Positions 35,155 through 43,501 of a DNA stretch of 50,986 nucleotides are shown here, piece by piece (position 1 is the first letter of the stretch; each line of letters opens with the position of its first letter). Origin of the DNA: CAZDRX01 sp964508225 (GTDB lineage Bacteria; Patescibacteriota; Gracilibacteria; Peribacterales; Peribacteraceae); NCBI GenBank assembly GCA_964508225.1, contig CAZDRX010000010.1, positions 1 to 50,986 on the forward strand, in the 5' to 3' direction. The notes beneath the pieces were generated by a model. It did no database searches, was not told the DNA's origin, and saw nothing but the letters and a program-made list of their open reading frames with translations. A program made the position numbers and the translations under genes.

Positions 35155-35688
35155 ATGATCTTCTGCCCTCTCGCCGGTTCCCCGCTCATCACGCAAGGCT
35201 TCGGGCAGAATCCCGAGCTCTATAAGCCATTCGGCTTCGCCGGACACGAAGGCATCGATTTCGCGGTACCGGAGGGCACCACGGTGTACGCGCCGCATGA
35301 CGGAGTGGCGAAAGTGCAGGACGAAGGCAGCCAGAACTACGGACTCTCGGTCACGCTGGAGGGTCCGACACGCAAGAGCCTGCTCGCGCACCTCTCGCAG
35401 GTGACGGTCGCAAACGGACAGTCCATCTCGCAGGGCGACCCGATCGGCAAGAGTGGGAAATCCGGCATGGCCTCGGGGCCGCACCTGCACTGGACGTTCA
35501 AGCTCATGAAGAATGGTGTCGTGCAGAACAAAGACAACGGCTTCAACGGATGTATGGACCCGACACGCGTCACACGCCTCTGGCAGCCGCAGACACTCCA
35601 CGATGACGCGGAGTACACGGAAGAGGCCAAGCCCTACCTGACGCTCATCCTCGCATCGAATCAGGCCATTCAGGGCAAGGTCGCCTGA
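35155..35688 (+). CDS. M23 family metallopeptidase
   Basis: 177 residues from ATG 35155. It has the LytM/M23 zinc motifs: His31 and Asp35 in GHEGIDFAVPEGT, His110 and His112 in GPHLHW, and the glycine-rich core GKSGKSGMASGPHLHW. These enzymes cut peptide cross-bridges of peptidoglycan. There is no signal peptide or membrane segment, which is odd for a wall enzyme; export by another route, or a start further upstream, is possible. The frame is open upstream, but that stretch lies antisense to the methyltransferase gene. It is 38 bp before mscL on the same strand. Confidence 0.85.
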   Translation: MIFCPLAGSPLITQGFGQNPELYKPFGFAGHEGIDFAVPEGTTVYAPHDGVAKVQDEGSQNYGLSVTLEGPTRKSLLAHLSQVTVANGQSISQGDPIGKSGKSGMASGPHLHWTFKLMKNGVVQNKDNGFNGCMDPTRVTRLWQPQTLHDDAEYTEEAKPYLTLILASNQAIQGKVA

Positions 35689-35726
35689 GCCATGGTGTAG
35701 TCTGGGGGCACTTTCCCCACTCTTTC

Positions 35727-36101
35727 ATGTCCTCTCTCCTGCAGGAATTCCGTGACTTCGCGATGAAGGGCAATGTCCTCGATCTCGCCGTGGGCGTCAT
35801 CATCGGCGGCGCGTTCGGCAAGATCGTGAGCTCGCTCGTCTCGGACATCCTCATGCCCGCGATCGGACTCCTCCTCGGCAACATCGACTTCTCCACGCTC
35901 GCACTCACCATCGGTGAATCGAAGATCGCCTACGGCATGTTTCTGCAATCCGTCCTCGACTTCGTCATCGTCGCCTTCTGTATCTTCCTCATGATCAAAC
36001 AGATGAACCGCTTCAAGAAGCCCGTCGTCACCGCCACTCCGGAAACTCCTGCCGATATCAAGCTCCTGACGGAGATCAGGGACGCCCTGCGCTCAAAATA
36101 A
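35727..36101 (+). CDS. mscL: Large-conductance mechanosensitive channel MscL
   Basis: 124 residues, typical size. It has the MscL N-terminal signature FRDFAMKGNVLDLAVGVIIGGAFGKIVSSLV, the second helix VLDFVIVAFCIFLMIKQMNR and a C-terminal helix (DIKLLTEIRDALRSK). It forms a pentameric pore that opens under membrane tension to relieve osmotic shock. A structured repeat begins seven bases after the stop. Confidence 0.96.
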   Translation: MSSLLQEFRDFAMKGNVLDLAVGVIIGGAFGKIVSSLVSDILMPAIGLLLGNIDFSTLALTIGESKIAYGMFLQSVLDFVIVAFCIFLMIKQMNRFKKPVVTATPETPADIKLLTEIRDALRSK

Positions 36102-36107
36102 TTCGTA

Positions 36108-36201
36108 AAAGACGCGGCGAAGGCAAGCTCCGCTTGCCTGGAGCCGCCACTTTGCCGAAAAGATAGTCCACGAAAGAAAAACCGGAGGTTTGTCTTTCGT
36201 G
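36108..36201 (+). repeat. Structured repeat element, copy C (two hairpins)
   Basis: Same plan as copy A with changed bases. The outer stem is GCGGC/GCCGC (36114-36118 with 36143-36147), then a GA/GGA internal loop, then AGGCAAGC-TCC-GCTTGCCT (36121-36139). The linker TTTGCCGAAAAGATAG follows, then CACGAAAG/CTTTCGTG (36169-36176 with 36194-36201), with the same A.G mismatch and a GGA loop. Stem sequences differ from copy A but pairing is kept. It lies between mscL and tRNA-Leu. Confidence 0.8.
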
Positions 36202-36206
36202 AATCG

Positions 36207-36292
36207 TGGTGCTCAGGAGAGGACTCGAACCTCCACAGCCTTGCGGCCACTAGCCCCTCAAGCTAGCGCGTCTGCCATTTCGCCACCTGAGC
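36207..36292 (-). tRNA. tRNA-Leu (GAG)
   Basis: 86 bases with encoded CCA. Acceptor GCTCAGG pairs with CCTGAGC, with A discriminator. Anticodon stem CTAGC/GCTAG holds loop TTGAGGG, anticodon GAG (plus-strand 36257-36259). A long variable arm (TGGCCGCAAGGCTGT) and T-arm with GGTTCGAGTCC are as expected for a class II leucine tRNA. Confidence 0.95.
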
Positions 36293-36363
36293 ACAGTAGG
36301 GAAAGATCGGAGCTGGCAGAGTGTATCAGAAAAAATCCCCAATGCACGAGGAAAGATCGGCCT

Positions 36364-37911
36364 CTAGCCCTCCATCAGCTTCTTTTCGAGCCCTGTGGCA
36401 CGGAAGATCTCCTCGGGTTTGACGGCGAGGAGTTCGGCTTCGCGCTCGGATTCCGGGTAGAGGACGGTGTACATCTCGGGGAGCATCGGATCCATCATCT
36501 CCTGCAGCGTCACCTTCTTGCTGAGGCTCACGTACCGCTCGAATCCGGTGTCGCCTTCGTCGAGGAGCATATCGAAGCCCATCGCCGGCACCGTGGTGCC
36601 CGTGTTCGTCCGGATATACGAGAGCACGAGGCCATCGCCGCCAAGCTCCTTGGTCTGCACGGGGATGATCGCTTCGGCTTCGGTCGCCTCCCCGATCTCG
36701 AGGAGAAGGAGCCGCCACGCCTCCTTGCAGAGTGTGAGATCATGCACCTGACAGAATCCTCCGAGGCACTTGATACCGTAGTACATGGAGACCGCGACGT
36801 AACACGTCAGCATGCTCGGGAAGATCTTCTTCGCCTTGAGTGCGGCTTCGATGCCGGAGGGTGAGAACTCGATGTCGATCGTGCGGTCACGCGAGACGAG
36901 GCGGTCGCCGTCGATGAAAAGCCGCACGCGGTGCACGCGGTCGTCCAGTCCCCAGAAGAGGAACGTGCCCCAGTCCTTCGCGGCCGAGAACGCACCGGGG
37001 ATCCCCTCGAAGTGCTTCTGGATGAGCGGACGGAGCTTGGGGTCGAAGAGGAAACGGTTGATGAGCGAGCCGCCTTTCAGGTGATGACGGAGGATGGTCT
37101 GCGTCACGAGCGTCTCGATATCGAGGTAGATGAGCTCGGGGACGCGGCGTCCGGAATCGGAAGCACCGTGGAAGAGACGCGGCCAGTACTTGTGATTGAT
37201 GCGGGTCAGCTGCGAACAGAAATTACTCGCGTGCAGGACATCGTCCGCACCGAGGAACTCCTCCATGAGCGCGCGGACTTTCTCGGCTTTGCCGGGGAGG
37301 ATGACGCCCTCCCGCTCCTTCTTCATGAGCTCGCCTTCGGCTTTGGTGAGGTCTTCCCGCGTGTAAGGCTTGCAGCTGTACACGACGGACATCTTGAGGC
37401 GGTCGGTGAGCACGGGCAGTTTCACGAGGTTGCTGGAACCGTTCATGCCGCCATTGAAGAGAATGCCGCGCGCGAATCCCGAGACGTTATTCACCGAGAC
37501 GCTCGCGAACGAGAATGCAATGGTGTACCGGATCTCGGGATCCGGATCTTCGTACAGAGGAATACCCGAAATAATCTCCGCATTGAGGAAGAACGGATGC
37601 TGGTTGATCGAGTGATGATCCGCCGTGGAGACGAGCGCGAGTTTGCGAAGCTGCCGCGCGACTCCTGCGCCGACTTCCGCGCCAAGTCGTCCCGTCACCA
37701 GCTCCTCCACCATCGAGATGAGTTCGGGTTTGCGTGCATCGAGCCCCGGCGCCGGATTCACGTCCATGAAGTCCTTGGCGTACTCGGAAAGCACCTTGCC
37801 ACCGTGCTTGGTCATGATCTCACCCAGAATAGGCCGACGCTTCCAGATCGCCTCTTTGAGGCGTCCGATAACCGCACGGACGGTGCTAGACGTTGGTGAG
37901 GAAGGTGTCAT
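36364..37911 (-). CDS. Conserved-looking protein of unknown function, 515 residues
   Basis: A soluble protein without signal peptide or membrane segments. Notable stretches are ALVSTADHHSINQHPFF (about residue 95-110), SVSVNNVSGFARGILFNGG, LIYLDIETLVTQ, DWGTFLFWGLDD and SMYYGIKCLGGFCQVHDL. His- and Asp-containing motifs suggest an enzyme, but I cannot name a family. The 5' leader is about 50 bases. On the minus strand TGG-TAGACT is a possible extended -10 box, followed by a hairpin with stem CCGCCG/CGGCGG ending five bases before the ATG, which could control initiation. Downstream is the tRNA-Leu gene on the same strand. Confidence 0.75.
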   Translation of the reverse strand: MTPSSPTSSTVRAVIGRLKEAIWKRRPILGEIMTKHGGKVLSEYAKDFMDVNPAPGLDARKPELISMVEELVTGRLGAEVGAGVARQLRKLALVSTADHHSINQHPFFLNAEIISGIPLYEDPDPEIRYTIAFSFASVSVNNVSGFARGILFNGGMNGSSNLVKLPVLTDRLKMSVVYSCKPYTREDLTKAEGELMKKEREGVILPGKAEKVRALMEEFLGADDVLHASNFCSQLTRINHKYWPRLFHGASDSGRRVPELIYLDIETLVTQTILRHHLKGGSLINRFLFDPKLRPLIQKHFEGIPGAFSAAKDWGTFLFWGLDDRVHRVRLFIDGDRLVSRDRTIDIEFSPSGIEAALKAKKIFPSMLTCYVAVSMYYGIKCLGGFCQVHDLTLCKEAWRLLLLEIGEATEAEAIIPVQTKELGGDGLVLSYIRTNTGTTVPAMGFDMLLDEGDTGFERYVSLSKKVTLQEMMDPMLPEMYTVLYPESEREAELLAVKPEEIFRATGLEKKLMEG

Positions 37912-37916
37912 AGGAC

Positions 37917-37960
37917 CCGCCGATTTCTTAAGCTGTTTCCGGCGGAACGTGAGGGGCAGT
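37917..37960 (-). promoter_or_regulatory. 5' leader hairpin and -10 box before the 515-residue gene
   Basis: The minus strand reads TGGTAGACT, then CCGCCG, 17 bases, CGGCGG, then GTCCT and ATG. The six-bp GC stem lies directly in front of the start codon. Confidence 0.4.
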
Positions 37961-38006
37961 CTACCAGTTTTTCCGTGAAGAAACCATGCTCCGAAAAACT
38001 GTCAAT

Positions 38007-38432
38007 CTATGCTCCCCTGCGCCGTTTCTCGGGGATTTCGATCTCCCCCGCACCCTCATCCTTCATGTCTGCGTGCGCGACGAAGTCCGGCTCGGCATCG
38101 GTGGAGAGATCCTCGAACGAGGAATGATATTCCGTCTGCGGTGAGCTCCCTGCATCCGTGGCCGTACAGAAGTCGATCAGACGCGCGATGCGCCTGGAAA
38201 CTGTCGTCTCATTCACGCCAAACGTCCCCTTGGGCAGAGATGCGAAATCGTAATTGAGCTGATCCGTAGCATCGAAGAGCGACTGCAGTCTGGAGCGGGC
38301 ATCGGTGCCCGGACGCTTGGTAGGACTGCTCACCCAATTCTCCACCTGGGCAAGGCGTGTGAGCACCCGATCACGCGGAGTCTCCGTGTGAGGGACTTTT
38401 CCGTTCGTAGAAGCTGCTGGAGTGTTTTTCAT
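38007..38432 (-). CDS. Small hypothetical protein
   Basis: 141 residues, soluble and hydrophilic, with a Thr/Pro-rich N-terminus and a basic end (PEKRRRGA). The middle (LTRLAQVENWVSSPTKRPG, TFGVNETTVSRRIARLIDFC) is helical and could be a small helix-turn-helix, but this is weak. TTGACA lies upstream without a matching -10. I do not recognise it. It sits between purB and the 515-residue gene, all on the minus strand. Confidence 0.55.
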   Translation of the reverse strand: MKNTPAASTNGKVPHTETPRDRVLTRLAQVENWVSSPTKRPGTDARSRLQSLFDATDQLNYDFASLPKGTFGVNETTVSRRIARLIDFCTATDAGSSPQTEYHSSFEDLSTDAEPDFVAHADMKDEGAGEIEIPEKRRRGA

Positions 38433-38488
38433 AGTGGAACAGTCAACGCCGCTTGCACTGACCTGTCAACTATCTCTGACGTCCCCCT

Positions 38489-39799
38489 TCAAGAAAGCAG
38501 CTCCAGGAGCCGCTTCTTGTCGTCCTTGTGGATGTCGAGTTTCTCCACGAAGGCACGGAGTTCCTCCCACGTGACGCGCTTGCCGCGGCTCATCGCCTTC
38601 ATCCGCTCGTAGGCATCGCTGAAGCCGTTCTTGCGCATGACGGTCTGCACGGCCTCCGTCATCACCTCGGGGTGCGCATGGAGTTCGTCACTGAGCACTT
38701 CGCGGTTCACGGAAAGTTTGCGCAGCCCCTTCTGCAGCGAGGCGAGCGCGAGGAAGTGATACCCGAACGCCACACCGAGATTACGCTGCACCGTGGAATC
38801 CGTGAGATCACGCTGGAGCCGGCTGATCGGAAGCTTGAGCGCGAAGTGGTCGAAGAGCGCAGAGGAGAGACCCAGATTGCCTTCCGCATTCTCGAAGTCG
38901 ATCGGGTTCACTTTGTGCGGCATGGTGGAGGAACCCACTTCCCCCTTCACCGTGGACTGACCGAAGACACCGCGCGAGATGTACGACCAGACGTCGCGGC
39001 AGAGATCGATGAGGATCGTGTTCGTACGGACATAGAGATGGCTGAGCTCCGCGATGTCATCGTGCGGATTGATCTGCGTCGTGAAGGTCATCGGCTCGAG
39101 CTTGAGGGACTTCATGAACTTGCGTCCGAAGGCCTCCCAGTTGAGATCGGGATACGCGGCGCGGTGCGCGGAGTAGTTGCCGACGGCACCGCCGAACTTG
39201 CCCCGCATGCGGAAGCTCACCATCTGGTCACGCTGGCGCTCGAGGCGCTCCACGAAGACCATGATCTCTTTGCCGAGGGTCGTGGGTGTGGCTGGCTGTC
39301 CGTGTGTGAGGCTGAGCATGCTCCGCTTCATGTTGGGACCGGCGATCATGCGGAGCGCGGAGATGACAGCCTGCAGCTCCGGGCGGAGCACGCGGCGCAA
39401 CGCGTCCATGACGAGGATGCCGTACGCGAGATTGTTCACGTCCTCACTCGTGAGTGCGAAGTGCACGAACTCCGTCTTCATCTTGGCGCCGCCGATCTTC
39501 TCCAGCTGCCTGCGGAGGTAATACTCCACCGCCTTCACGTCGTGGTTCGTCGTCTTCTCGATCTCGAGCACCTTCCTGTTCTCGGCGTCACTAAACTTCT
39601 CGACGATGGCCAACATGGCCTTCTTCTCGCGCTCACTGAATGCCTTCAGCTCGGGGATGCCTTTCTCGTCACCGAGCGCGAGGAGGTACTGGATCTCCAC
39701 ACTCAGGCGCGCGCGGTTGAGCGCGGCTTCGGTGAAGAACGGACGCAGCGCATCGACTCTGGATGCGTAGCGGCCATCGAGCGGGGAGAGGGGCTGCAT
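38489..39799 (-). CDS. purB: Adenylosuccinate lyase
   Basis: 436 residues starting MQPLSPLDGRYASRV, typical of the family. The fumarase/aspartase signature GSSTMPHKVNPIDFEN lies at about 282-297, with catalytic-region motifs TNHDVKAVEYYLR and LTSEDVNNLAYG and SLTHGQPATPTTLG. It splits adenylosuccinate and SAICAR, releasing fumarate, in purine synthesis. No other purine genes are in view. TGC-TAGAAT ends eight bases before the ATG, so the transcript is probably leaderless. Confidence 0.96.
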   Translation of the reverse strand: MQPLSPLDGRYASRVDALRPFFTEAALNRARLSVEIQYLLALGDEKGIPELKAFSEREKKAMLAIVEKFSDAENRKVLEIEKTTNHDVKAVEYYLRRQLEKIGGAKMKTEFVHFALTSEDVNNLAYGILVMDALRRVLRPELQAVISALRMIAGPNMKRSMLSLTHGQPATPTTLGKEIMVFVERLERQRDQMVSFRMRGKFGGAVGNYSAHRAAYPDLNWEAFGRKFMKSLKLEPMTFTTQINPHDDIAELSHLYVRTNTILIDLCRDVWSYISRGVFGQSTVKGEVGSSTMPHKVNPIDFENAEGNLGLSSALFDHFALKLPISRLQRDLTDSTVQRNLGVAFGYHFLALASLQKGLRKLSVNREVLSDELHAHPEVMTEAVQTVMRKNGFSDAYERMKAMSRGKRVTWEELRAFVEKLDIHKDDKKRLLELLS

Positions 39800-39843
39800 T
39801 GTGTCTTATTCTAGCAGAAAATCGTTCCATGTAGAATGCCTGC
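39800..39843. promoter_or_regulatory. Divergent leaderless promoters for purB and the S66 peptidase
   Basis: On the minus strand TGC-TAGAAT (39813-39808) lies eight bases before the purB ATG. On the plus strand TAGAAT (39832-39837) lies six bases before the GTG at 39844. The intergenic region is only 44 bp, so both starts must be at or next to the transcription starts. Confidence 0.6.
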
Positions 39844-40848
39844 GTGATTCTCCCCCCAAAACTGAAGGCTGGTGATCAGGTACGGATCGTGGCTCCGTCG
39901 TGCACGCTTCCCTCGGCTCCGTGGCTGACGGACAGCGTGCTGGAAGAAGGAAAGCGCTTCTTCACCGATCTCGGCATGACGGTGACGGAAGGCAAGCATC
40001 TACGTGAGATCGACGCCGCAGGCTCCACGGGCATCCAGCACCGCCTCGCCGATCTGCACGAAGCGTACGGCGATCCTGACGTGAAAGCGCTGCTCTGCAT
40101 CCGCGGCGGATGGAACGTGAATCAGCTGCTCCCCTTCCTCGACTACGATCTCATCAGGAATAACCCGAAGATTCTCTGCGGATTCTCCGACATCACAGCG
40201 CTCGGGAATGCAGTCACGGCGAAGACGGGCGTCGTCACGTACTCGGGGCCGAATTTCAACCAGTTCTGCATGGGTGAGAAGCTCGCATACGCACGTGCAC
40301 ACTTCCTCGCTGCGGTGATGAAGGACGAGCCGATCGTGCTCACGCCCGCACCCGAGTGGACGGATGCGTACTTTCAGGCGGGCAAGTCGTGGGAATTCGA
40401 GAAGAACGAAGGCTGGTGGGTGATCCGCGAAGGCGAAGCCGAAGGGACGTGCGTCGGCGGCAACCTCTGCACCCTGAGCCTCCTGCAGGGCACAGACTGT
40501 ATGCCGCTGGCGCGTGACCTCATTCTGTTCCTCGAGGACGATCACGAGACGCACCCGCGCACGTTCGACCGCGATCTGACGTCACTCACACAACAGCCGT
40601 GGTTCGAGCGCGTCAGAGGGCTGCTCATCGGCCGCTTTCAGCGTACCGCGGTGAATCAGGAATTCGGCCCCGTGACGAAAGAGAAGCTTCTGGAGATCCT
40701 CGGGAGGAATGAAGCCTGTAGGAAGCTCCCGATCATCGCCAACACCGACTTCGGCCACACGTACCCGATCTTCACGTTTCCGATCGGCGGCACAGCGCGG
40801 ATGTCAGCGAAGAACGGCAATCCTGAGATCGTCATCCAGAGACACTGA
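39844..40848 (+). CDS. S66 family LD-carboxypeptidase / MccF-like peptidase
   Basis: 334 residues from GTG 39844. It has the S66 motifs VRIVAPS at the N-terminus, CIRGGWNVNQLLPFLDYD, the nucleophile Ser in GFSDITAL, a Glu in LFLEDDHE and His in FGHTYPIFTFPIGG. In this family LdcA trims the terminal D-Ala of murein tetrapeptides during recycling, and MccF cleaves microcin C adducts; which applies here is open, with the length and the ITALGNAV region nearer to MccF-like members. A -10 box lies six bases before the start. The stop overlaps the start of the next gene by one base (TGATG). Confidence 0.85.
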   Translation: MILPPKLKAGDQVRIVAPSCTLPSAPWLTDSVLEEGKRFFTDLGMTVTEGKHLREIDAAGSTGIQHRLADLHEAYGDPDVKALLCIRGGWNVNQLLPFLDYDLIRNNPKILCGFSDITALGNAVTAKTGVVTYSGPNFNQFCMGEKLAYARAHFLAAVMKDEPIVLTPAPEWTDAYFQAGKSWEFEKNEGWWVIREGEAEGTCVGGNLCTLSLLQGTDCMPLARDLILFLEDDHETHPRTFDRDLTSLTQQPWFERVRGLLIGRFQRTAVNQEFGPVTKEKLLEILGRNEACRKLPIIANTDFGHTYPIFTFPIGGTARMSAKNGNPEIVIQRH

Positions 40849-41513
40849 TGGAACCGACTGACTTCTTCTTCGACGTGGATTCCACCGTCATCACGCGCGA
40901 ATCCCTTCTGGACGTCGTGCTGGAAGCGGCAGGGCGTGATGATGGGACACTCGAGCAGAGGCTCCTCGAGATCACGAACGCCGGCATGAACGGCGAGTTC
41001 AGCTTCGAGGAATCGCTCAAGAAGCGGCTCGCCTTCGCCGTCATCCGCCGTCCTCACATGGAGGCCGTGATGGAACGGATGCTGGAGGACATCACGGAGG
41101 GCATGGAAACGTTCATGAACGATCTGCGGAGCCGCGGACACGACGTCTGGCTGCTGAGTGCCGGAGCCCGCGAGATGATGCTCCCGCTCGCGGGAAAGCT
41201 CAGTATTCCGACCGCGCAAGTACTCGCCAATGAAGCGGTGTGGACGGAAGGACGTCTCACGGGATTCGAGGCAAGCCCGCTCCTGAAGACTGAGGGGAAG
41301 GCCGTCATCATCAAGGATCTGAGGGCGCGGGGAGATGTGACCGGACGCGTCATCATGATCGGCGACGGCACGAGCGATCTGCATACGTACGAAGCCGGAG
41401 CCGCAGACGATTTCTTCGGTTTCGGAGAGCACGCGGTGAGACCGAACGTGCTGGAAAAAGCGCCGCAGTTCTTCCGGTCGGTCGCAGATATGCGGAGGTT
41501 CGTCGGGCTCTAG
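40848..41513 (+). CDS. HAD-family phosphatase, SerB-like
   Basis: 221 residues. HAD motif I FDVDST (nucleophile Asp9, acid Asp11), motif II LLSAG, and motif IV IGDGTSDLHTYEAG with a Lys before it. A helical cap (residues 20-80) with NGEFSFEESLKKRL resembles phosphoserine phosphatase. Dephosphorylation of phosphoserine or another small metabolite is likely; the FGEHAVRPNV stretch near the end fits SerB-like members. Coupled to the S66 gene through a TGATG overlap. Its stop shares CTAG with the converging ftsH. Confidence 0.8.
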   Translation: MEPTDFFFDVDSTVITRESLLDVVLEAAGRDDGTLEQRLLEITNAGMNGEFSFEESLKKRLAFAVIRRPHMEAVMERMLEDITEGMETFMNDLRSRGHDVWLLSAGAREMMLPLAGKLSIPTAQVLANEAVWTEGRLTGFEASPLLKTEGKAVIIKDLRARGDVTGRVIMIGDGTSDLHTYEAGAADDFFGFGEHAVRPNVLEKAPQFFRSVADMRRFVGL

Positions 41514-43399
41514 GAAGCCTCTTCTTTGGCCTCCTTGGCCGCTTTGCTCTTGCGGGGCTTGCCCTCGAAGATCTCGAGGAATTCCTCGAAGCTCATCGTC
41601 TCGATATCGAGGAGCTTCGTCACGAGCTCATCGAGCTTGGCGCGGTGCGTGCTGATGATGCCCTTCGCACGCTCGTACTCCGCAGCGATGATGCGCTTCA
41701 CGAACGCGTCGATCTTCTTCGCGATGTCTTCGGAGTAGTTGCGGGACGTACCGAGATCCACGCCGAGGAATGCGGAACCCTGACGCTCGCCGTAGGAGAC
41801 GATGCCGAGTTCCTCCGCATCCATGCCGTAGCGGGTAGCCATGTTGCGGGCGATGGCAGAGGCCTTCTCGATGTCGTTGCTTGCGCCCGTCGTGATCTCG
41901 CCGAAGACGAGTTCTTCCGCAGCGCGTCCGCCGAGGAGTCCGCAGATCTCATCGAGGAACTTCTGCCTCGTGGTCGTGTACTGGTCTTCCTTGGGCAGGA
42001 ACCACGTGACACCGAGTGCGAAACCGCGGGAGACGATACTGATCTTGTGGAGCGGGTCGGATTCCTTGCAGAGATGACCGACGATCGCGTGACCAACCTC
42101 GTGGTACGCCGTGATCTTCTTCTCCTTGTCGTTGAGCTTGCGGGAGCGCTTCTCGGAGCCGAGCGTGACTTTCTCGACGGCCTCGACCAAGTGCATCTGC
42201 GCAATGACCTTGGCACCCTTCTTGGCGGCGTAGATGGCGGCCTCGTTCATGATGTTCTCGAGGTCGGCGCCGGCCATACCCACCGTCTGCTTGGCGATCA
42301 CTTCCAGATTGCAGTCCTTCGCCATCTTCTTGTTGCGTGCGTGCACTTCGAGGATCTGCTTGCGGGCGATGAGATCGGGGCGGTCGATGAACACACGGCG
42401 GTCGAAGCGTCCGGGGCGGAGCAGCGCGGAGTCGAGAACGTCGGGGCGGTTGGTGGCCGCCATGACGATCACGTTCGTGTCTTTGTCGAAGCCGTCCATC
42501 TCGGTGAGGATCTGGTTCAGGGTCTGCTCGCGCTCATCGTGACCGCCGCCGAAGCCGGCACCGCCGCGCTGACGGCCGACGGCGTCGATCTCATCGATGA
42601 AGATGATGCAGGGCGCGTTGCGCTTGGCGCGGAGGAAGAGATCGCGCACGCGCGAAGCACCCACACCCACGAACATCTCGACGAACTCGGAACCGGAGAT
42701 GGAGAAGAACGGCACACCGGCTTCTCCGGCGACGGCGCGCGCGAGGAGCGTCTTGCCCGTTCCGGGAGCGCCGACGAGGAGCGCACCGCGCGGGATCTTG
42801 GCGCCGATGGTCGTGTACTTGCGGGGGTTCTTGAGGAAATCGACGATCTCCTTGAGGTCGTTCTTCGCTTCATCACAGCCTGCAACGTCCTTGAACGTCG
42901 TCTTCACTTCACGGGCATCGGCGATGCGTGCGCGGGATTTGCCGAACGAGAGCGCGTTGTTCTGGCTGCGGGCGAGCGAGCGGAAGATCCACATGCCGAT
43001 CGCCACGAGGAGGATCAGGAAGATGAAGTCGCCAAGGTGCGCCTTGAAGAAGTTCTTCAGCTCAATGTTGTCGATGCGGACAATGACGGGATTTGTGGGA
43101 TCGTTCCAGCCGAGCGCCGTGATGCTGTCCCCGATCTCCTTGTACGACTGGATGTAGGAACCGGAGAGCTGACGTGCGTAGACGTTGCTGCCGCGGATGA
43201 TGATCTCCTCCACGCCGTGCTCCTTGTACGCGTGTGTGATGGCACTGATGGGCACTTCACGAGCCGTCGTGAACTTCTCCTCGTCACTCCTCTCCGGTGC
43301 GGTCATGTAATAGACCGAACTCACGATCAGGAAAATCAGGAGAAGAAGCGAAAAAATCTGGTTCTGCCTGCGGGGGGGCATCATGCCGGTCGGCGCCAT
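41510..43399 (-). CDS. ftsH: ATP-dependent zinc metalloprotease FtsH
   Basis: 629 residues. An N-terminal membrane helix (FSLLLLIFLIVSSVYY), a short extracytoplasmic domain, a second helix (IFLILLVAIGMWIF), then the AAA module with Walker A GAPGTGKT (about 209-216), Walker B IIFIDEIDA and the second region of homology (TNRPDVLDSALLRPGRFDR). The zinc site HEVGH is at about 430. The C-terminus has a KSKAAKEAKEEA tail. It degrades misfolded membrane and short-lived cytoplasmic proteins. A TACACT box ends 12 bases before the ATG. Confidence 0.96.
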   Translation of the reverse strand: MAPTGMMPPRRQNQIFSLLLLIFLIVSSVYYMTAPERSDEEKFTTAREVPISAITHAYKEHGVEEIIIRGSNVYARQLSGSYIQSYKEIGDSITALGWNDPTNPVIVRIDNIELKNFFKAHLGDFIFLILLVAIGMWIFRSLARSQNNALSFGKSRARIADAREVKTTFKDVAGCDEAKNDLKEIVDFLKNPRKYTTIGAKIPRGALLVGAPGTGKTLLARAVAGEAGVPFFSISGSEFVEMFVGVGASRVRDLFLRAKRNAPCIIFIDEIDAVGRQRGGAGFGGGHDEREQTLNQILTEMDGFDKDTNVIVMAATNRPDVLDSALLRPGRFDRRVFIDRPDLIARKQILEVHARNKKMAKDCNLEVIAKQTVGMAGADLENIMNEAAIYAAKKGAKVIAQMHLVEAVEKVTLGSEKRSRKLNDKEKKITAYHEVGHAIVGHLCKESDPLHKISIVSRGFALGVTWFLPKEDQYTTTRQKFLDEICGLLGGRAAEELVFGEITTGASNDIEKASAIARNMATRYGMDAEELGIVSYGERQGSAFLGVDLGTSRNYSEDIAKKIDAFVKRIIAAEYERAKGIISTHRAKLDELVTKLLDIETMSFEEFLEIFEGKPRKSKAAKEAKEEAS

Positions 43400-43452
43400 A
43401 GAGCACAGCGGAGTGTAGCCGCCCGCATCGGAAAAAAACAGCGGTTGCGTAC

Positions 43453-43479
43453 AAAAAAAGGCGGTGACTGGGCACCGCC
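43453..43479 (-). terminator. Rho-independent terminator
   Basis: On the minus strand GGCGGTG-6-base loop-CACCGCC is followed by seven Ts (43459-43453). It lies just after the small anchored protein gene (stop at 43502) and before ftsH, so it ends that transcript. Confidence 0.85.
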
Positions 43480-43501
43480 TTCTTCCAAAATCGGAGGAAG
43501 C

